Below are positions 61,525-64,000 of a DNA stretch of 64,000 bases, piece by piece. Source of the stretch: Picocystis sp. L7. Taxonomy: Eukaryota; Chlorophyta; Picocystophyceae; Picocystales; Picocystaceae. The notes beneath the pieces were generated by a model. That model had not been told where the DNA came from. It did no database searches and worked only from the letters and a program-made list of their open reading frames with translations. The translations under genes and the position numbers were made by a program. The DNA is taken from contig QXJR01000016.1 in NCBI GenBank assembly GCA_020975725.1, positions 186,001 through 250,000 of the forward strand. The letters are read 5' to 3'. The stretch's first letter is position 1, and each line of letters begins with the position of its first letter.

Positions 61525-64000
61525 TCAAGCGGGGGCGGCTGAAGCAGCTGTTTTGGAATTGACGTCTTCCTCACCAGGCTTGACAGCTCCCATGCAAGAC
61601 CGGGCCACGCTTTCAAAGAGGCGCTCGATCTCAGGTGCACACCTTGTAAATGAATGGCTCCAAAAGCTATACCTTGGGTTTTTGATCAGCTCAATGAAAG
61701 TGATCAGAAGCCCCCATGGATGAGGGCGGTTGACAATCAGGCGCTCCAGCAAGACACGCGTTATTTGCTCCTTCACAAGTTCCTGAGGGGACTCCGAAAA
61801 TAGATAGAGCAGTACACACGAATAGTAATGGGTGTGGTTATTAGGGTAGCGGAGTTGATTTGCCACCGAACTCAAGAACATGTATCGTCCTTCTGGATCT
61901 AATTCAGCAACGAGCCACAGAAACATCTCCATTGGAACCCCCTGGTTGACTTGAACTGGCAGTTGAGAGGCCTTATTGTGTAGTTGCTGAATAGCTTGCA
62001 TACCAATGTACAATACTACCGCATTGATCAAATGCATGTTGTACCTACATCCATGTGCTGCTGCATCGGTGGGAGAATAGTAGAAACGTGCTTTCAAGTC
62101 CTGCATCAATGTGATTGGCATGCGATTCTTCAGGTAGTTGTCAATGTCGGCTCTCAATTGGGCATCCCCAATCGCTGCACCAGCGTCCACCACAATGCGG
62201 GGAGCTTGAGAAATCTCAGGTAACAGATCAACCTTCAAATTGGGTGTAAAGGGATCTGGGAGCCTCATGTTGCGTGGAAACGCAGAGAGCACCAGGTTCC
62301 TCATCTGTACACAAGAGGACGGTATGGCATCACAAAGCATAAAATGATGGTCACACAGGAACTCCGGAAAGTCATGCAGAAGAACCAACAATACTCTGAG
62401 TACACCCCTGTAAAGCAGCCTGATAGGATCAGAAAGCTCAGCATTTCTTAGTTGAGGTTCCATGAACCGTAGGATCGCAGTGAGAAGTCTCTCCAGAAGA
62501 CTCCATCCTTTCTGGTTTGGGGCAAGGAGCAATTTCGGCATGAAATAGCGATGAGAAACAAGCTCCAACCAAGCAAAACAGAATACAGGCACTCTTGATG
62601 GCTGGGTTGCCTGCAGTAAGCCAGCAAAAGCTGTAAGAACTGCAAAGTTTGTGCTGTCAAGCTGTGGATCCGACACACTAAGCTCATTCAAGATGCCTGC
62701 AAACAACCTGAAATACGGTCGGCTGTTGAACGCAATGTTCCTTTCTGCTGCGTGCCTCTGAAGAACAGTTGTTGCTGCAGATAGTGCCCTTGCAAGTAGA
62801 CCTGCCCGAACGGACAGCCCATTCGCTCCTCTTTCCCCAACGAACCTGGACAGCATAACTATCAGTCGAGAAAGTGCATCCACAGCAACAAATGAAAACT
62901 GCCCCTGCCCTGCACCAGACGCTGAGCTTAGGCAGTGAGCTACACAAATTTCTGTGAGTATACCAAACATGTGCTCGATTGTCTCATCATCCTTCAGGAA
63001 GCCACCCTGTTGGACCTGCTGCGCAAATGTTGCATGAAACTTCATTCCAGCTGGCGCGTCAATGATACGAGTCCATTCGTCGAACAGCATGATGACCCTC
63101 TGCCTGAAACCCTCAACTTCCCCCTTCCTTGAAGGCACGCCTCCAGGCGCGGCTTTAGCGGCTTCTTTTGCTGGAAACATTGACCTTACACGGTCTATCA
63201 GTTGCTGAATGGCCTCTGGAGCACCGGGACGGTTTGCAACCTTACTCAGCACATCCAGAGTGCCAGCCATCTCCAATGGGGAAACTACAGGTTTGGCAAC
63301 AACGCACTGGCGAATAAGTTGAACTGCCAGCTCGAGTGCGTGTGCAAACCGTGGACCTTGCAGGTGCTTCACGAGAAGAGCATCAAATTCCGGGACCAAG
63401 AGCAAACGAGAGCCAATCAGTAATTCAGCCAAATCTCTGTTGAGCTGTTGCTCCTCTGAGAGTGAACCAAACAACTTGGTTAGTTCTCGCGGAACCTTGT
63501 CATTCATCTGCTTGCAGCTTTTGAGTAACCCCAAATAGACGCCCACGCCAAGGCGTCTAGGAACGCCCTCATACAGCTTTTTAAGGACCAGCACTGCAAC
63601 AGCAACAATCACCTCATCGCGGTTGCCAGACTTGGACATCAACTCGATCATCTCTCCGACAGCCAATCTAAGGTCGTTGTCAGGAGGGAGAGCTTCAAAA
63701 GCCGCGTTAGGATCCTTCTGTACAACTGCTTCTACCCTTGCCATGCACATACTTATCTTCTCAAGCACCTGCTGGGTGGAAAAAGGTGTTGCTTGAAGTG
63801 GTGGTACCTCTGTCTTTGTGGTGGTAAGCTTCTTGTCAGCGTCTGGCAATGGCATCTCCTGCCTTGAAACCCCACCCTGGTTTGTTGTTCCGGGTGTGCC
63901 TTTGCTCCCCCCTGCCTGTGGAACTATTGTACGGCCAATCTTTGCATAGTCTTCGTACAAGCGAAGCTGTCTGGGGCTGAGTCTGCAGGGCTTCGGGCGC
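61525..64000 (-). CDS. CNOT1: CCR4-NOT scaffold subunit CNOT1, C-terminal part (5' end outside window)
   Basis: At least 824 codons, open through the window edge; the TTG at 63,960 is only an internal leucine. The region near 63,750-63,950 leads into the CNOT1 helical repeats (NOT9-binding side). The hallmark NOT1 C-terminal domain holds VLLHDFPEFLCDHHFMLCD and SAFPRNMRLPDPFTPNLKV around 62,240-62,390, and the protein ends soon after FWSHSFTRCAPEIERLFESV, as in animal CNOT1. The C-terminal domain docks the NOT2-NOT3/5 module of the deadenylase complex that shortens mRNA poly(A) tails. Full-length family members exceed 2,000 aa, so more than half the gene lies beyond 64,000. No intron in the visible part. 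Confidence 0.96.
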   Translation of the reverse strand, partial: RPKPCRLSPRQLRLYEDYAKIGRTIVPQAGGSKGTPGTTNQGGVSRQEMPLPDADKKLTTTKTEVPPLQATPFSTQQVLEKISMCMARVEAVVQKDPNAAFEALPPDNDLRLAVGEMIELMSKSGNRDEVIVAVAVLVLKKLYEGVPRRLGVGVYLGLLKSCKQMNDKVPRELTKLFGSLSEEQQLNRDLAELLIGSRLLLVPEFDALLVKHLQGPRFAHALELAVQLIRQCVVAKPVVSPLEMAGTLDVLSKVANRPGAPEAIQQLIDRVRSMFPAKEAAKAAPGGVPSRKGEVEGFRQRVIMLFDEWTRIIDAPAGMKFHATFAQQVQQGGFLKDDETIEHMFGILTEICVAHCLSSASGAGQGQFSFVAVDALSRLIVMLSRFVGERGANGLSVRAGLLARALSAATTVLQRHAAERNIAFNSRPYFRLFAGILNELSVSDPQLDSTNFAVLTAFAGLLQATQPSRVPVFCFAWLELVSHRYFMPKLLLAPNQKGWSLLERLLTAILRFMEPQLRNAELSDPIRLLYRGVLRVLLVLLHDFPEFLCDHHFMLCDAIPSSCVQMRNLVLSAFPRNMRLPDPFTPNLKVDLLPEISQAPRIVVDAGAAIGDAQLRADIDNYLKNRMPITLMQDLKARFYYSPTDAAAHGCRYNMHLINAVVLYIGMQAIQQLHNKASQLPVQVNQGVPMEMFLWLVAELDPEGRYMFLSSVANQLRYPNNHTHYYSCVLLYLFSESPQELVKEQITRVLLERLIVNRPHPWGLLITFIELIKNPRYSFWSHSFTRCAPEIERLFESVARSCMGAVKPGEEDVNSKTAASAAPA

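Overview
The window is nuclear DNA from a microbial eukaryote. It encodes conserved eukaryotic housekeeping proteins (eIF3h, a taxilin, Tim22, the DNA polymerase delta catalytic subunit, a TM9SF3-type nonaspanin, CNOT1), mostly as uninterrupted frames. One clear GT-AG intron is visible, in the eIF3h gene. A cytochrome-b5-fused front-end fatty-acid desaturase points to a protist or alga that makes long-chain polyunsaturated fatty acids. A unicellular red alga would fit the intron-poor layout, but the sequence alone does not settle the lineage.

Layout. 1-21,032: a nest of Ty1/copia LTR retrotransposons. Three near-identical, whole-looking elements (family A) lie head to tail and share LTRs (1-12,693). 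They abut a truncated relative B (12,694-15,592, + strand) and three truncated minus-strand relatives C1, C2 and D (15,593-21,032). At every junction an exact LTR end meets the interrupted interior of the next element, which reads as serial insertion D > C2 > C1 > B > A, with A youngest. 21,033-24,119: AT-richer spacer without a recognisable gene. 24,120-36,124: compact host gene block, in order eIF3h (+), taxilin (-), TIM22 (-), POLD1 (+), TM9SF3-like (+), desaturase (-). 36,273-59,978: a 23.7 kb array of five almost identical 4,739-4,740 bp units. 59,979-61,524: spacer. 61,525-64,000: the C-terminal part of CNOT1 (-), running off the window.

The most interesting part is the 4.74 kb array. 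Each unit carries two divergent genes: a Crypton/Ndc10-type tyrosine recombinase (about 645 aa) and a RuvC-fold, MOC1-like Holliday junction resolvase (about 212 aa). These are followed by a 12 x 82 bp minisatellite full of palindromes, then a right end with a 24 bp lox-like inverted repeat (8 bp arms, 8 bp spacer). The five units are bounded by six copies of the 8-mer AGGAACCG: one at each outer edge and one at each of the four unit junctions. At the unit junctions this 8-mer sits between two small hairpins made of CGTCCC/GGGACG arms. That is the pattern expected if circular copies integrate by site-specific recombination at an 8 bp core, giving attL, internal junction sites and attR. The pairing of a tyrosine recombinase with a dedicated four-way-junction nuclease and a cruciform-prone repeat is, as far as I know, not a described transposon architecture. 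The array sits about 150 bp upstream of the desaturase start codon.
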